In this document: positions 6,911-7,091 of the stretch, piece by piece | Position numbering within the stretch: position 1 is the stretch's first letter | Layout of the letters: each line of letters starts with the position of its first letter | Source: Candidatus Latescibacterota bacterium | Lineage (GTDB): Bacteria > Krumholzibacteriota > Krumholzibacteriia > Krumholzibacteriales > WJIX01 | Assembly: GCA_030621255.1 (NCBI GenBank) | Contig: JAUXHZ010000051.1 | Location: 1 to 7,091 of the forward strand | Direction of reading: 5' to 3' | DNA: 7,091 bases | The notes under the pieces: model-generated | Database searches by the model: none | Seen by the model: only the letters and a program-made list of their open reading frames with translations | Told to the model about the DNA's origin: nothing | Program-made: the position numbers and the translations under genes

Positions 6911-7030
6911 AATGCATTACTCCTGGCACGGTAAATGCGTTAGATTCAGGGGATAACGATGATAGGGCGCCGAAAAAGATCGTCCCCTGCAATTCCGGCA
7001 ATTGTGGACTCCGTACGAAGGTAAGCGCCC
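6911..7030 (+). ncRNA. Candidate structured cis-regulatory RNA leader (class not recognised)
   Basis: Three hairpins can be drawn by eye. P1 is AATGCATTAC (6911-6920) with GTAAATGCGTT (6931-6941): ten pairs, one GU and one bulged A. P2 is CAGGGG (6947-6952) with CCCCTG (6984-6989), continued past a three-base bulge by ACGAT (6956-6960) with ATCGT (6979-6983). P3 is CAATT (6990-6994) with AATTG (7000-7004) around a CCGGC loop, stacked directly on P2. The P2 loop contains GGGCGC (6965-6970), fully complementary to GCGCCC (7025-7030), which would form a pseudoknot. I compared it from memory with the TPP, FMN, SAM, cobalamin, c-di-GMP, fluoride, glutamine and THF classes and found no match. No folding energy or covariation has been computed, so the call is tentative. 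Confidence 0.35.
6959..7024 (+). CDS. Possible 21-codon leader peptide ORF
   Basis: ATG 6959 opens a short frame that begins MIGRRKRSS, ends IVDSVRR and stops at TAA 7022-7024. AGGGGA (6948-6953) lies five bases before the ATG, which is a good Shine-Dalgarno. That same segment is the left arm of hairpin P2, so folding would hide it. The peptide is strongly basic and has six Arg codons (CGC, CGA, AGA, CGA, AGG among them), several of which are rare in many bacteria. The stop codon directly precedes the GCGCCC of the possible pseudoknot and lies 42 bases before the next gene's ATG. It may be a translated leader, or a chance ORF. Confidence 0.25.
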   Translation: MIGRRKRSSPAIPAIVDSVRR

Positions 7031-7060
7031 ATATAATATGATAATCTGCATTAAATGGAG
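7009..7060 (+). promoter_or_regulatory. Possible anti-Shine-Dalgarno and Shine-Dalgarno pair of the downstream gene
   Basis: CTCCGT (7009-7014) can pair with ATGGAG (7055-7060) over six bases, with one GU pair. This would bury the GGAG ribosome site of the gene starting at 7067. The anti-SD lies within the last codons of the small ORF 6959-7024, so a translating ribosome would expose the site. The pairing was found by eye. Confidence 0.3.
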
Positions 7061-7066
7061 AAAAAG

Positions 7067-7091
7067 ATGAAATCTCTTTCAATTTATCTAA
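7067..7091 (+). CDS. 5' end of a plus-strand gene (partial)
   Basis: ATG 7067 is preceded by GGAG (7057-7060) with a six-base gap, an excellent ribosome site. Eight codons are visible, reading MKSLSIYL, before the window ends. In several phyla the gene after ccsA is hemA (glutamyl-tRNA reductase), whose N-terminus often starts with a short beta strand before 'G.sHktAp'. The visible residues are compatible with that but prove nothing. The identity is unknown from this window. Confidence 0.6.

Larger units (their letters stand above)
6822..7066 (+). other. 245-bp gene-free leader region upstream of the next gene
   Basis: No family-recognisable protein can be read here on either strand. The first part (6822-6905) shows no strong hairpin, terminator or promoter; only GAATATTC (6850-6857) is palindromic. 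The second part (6905-7066) is rich in complementary segments and ends in the ribosome site of the next gene. There is no terminator after ccsA and no convincing promoter. The stretch is therefore best read as either a long intercistronic leader or a 5' UTR with an unrecognised promoter. Confidence 0.5.

Noticed and set aside
6940..7030. tRNA or tRNA-like element in the leader
   Set aside because: There is no T-arm GGTTCGA-type sequence, no acceptor-stem pairing and no cloverleaf.
7032..7037. TATAAT as a -10 element for the gene at 7067
   Set aside because: No acceptable -35 hexamer is found 16-18 bases upstream (around 7008-7015 reads ACTCCGTA), so it is left as AT-rich spacer.
6675..7082. 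135-codon minus-strand ORF covering the end of ccsA and the following spacer
   Set aside because: About a third of it lies opposite well-conserved ccsA codons, the protein shows no family pattern, and its upstream end overlaps the clear ribosome site and start at 7057-7069 on the plus strand.

Overview
The window looks like an ordinary chromosomal segment of a Gram-negative, free-living bacterium with moderate to low GC content. Two features suggest a lineage near the FCB group (Bacteroidetes, Calditrichaeota, Zixibacteria or Krumholzibacteria-like). One is a rhomboid protease with a C-terminal 'DKISEKGYGNLTETEKRIL' tail of the DUF6576 type. The other is a System II (ResB/CcsA) cytochrome c maturation operon. 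This placement is inference from gene style only. No transposase, phage gene, CRISPR array, tRNA or rRNA was seen.

Layout, left to right: (1) the last codons of an unidentified plus-strand gene (to 56). (2) A convergent minus-strand rhomboid intramembrane protease (85-900). (3) A 153-bp divergent promoter region containing an imperfect inverted repeat. (4) A plus-strand metal-dependent amidohydrolase of the YtcJ/amidohydrolase-3 family (1054-2661). (5) Meeting it tail to tail with an 11-bp gap, a minus-strand lipoprotein (2673-4415) that resembles DUF885 proteins but appears to have lost both metal-site motifs. (6) A 118-bp divergent region with two overlapping sigma-70-like promoters flanked by an 8-bp direct repeat. 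(7) A plus-strand operon of resB (4534-6012) and ccsA (6012-6821), overlapping by one base. (8) A 245-bp gene-free stretch, then the first eight codons of another plus-strand gene starting at 7067.

The only clear functional unit is resB-ccsA. Its products form the membrane complex that moves heme across the cytoplasmic membrane and ligates it to apocytochrome c. Their usual thiol-redox partners (CcdA, ResA/CcsX) are not in this window. The rhomboid, amidohydrolase and DUF885-like genes are single-gene transcription units with no evident link to each other.

The most unusual stretch is the leader before the last gene (about 6905-7066). It can form two strong hairpins and a possible 6-bp GC-only loop-to-tail pairing. 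It holds a 21-codon small ORF with its own Shine-Dalgarno, and a CTCCGT segment inside that ORF that is complementary to the ribosome binding site of the downstream gene. Together these suggest a cis-regulatory leader (riboswitch or translated-leader type) that I cannot match to a known class. This rests on reading by eye and was not computed. I found no strong evidence of a wholly new multi-gene system.
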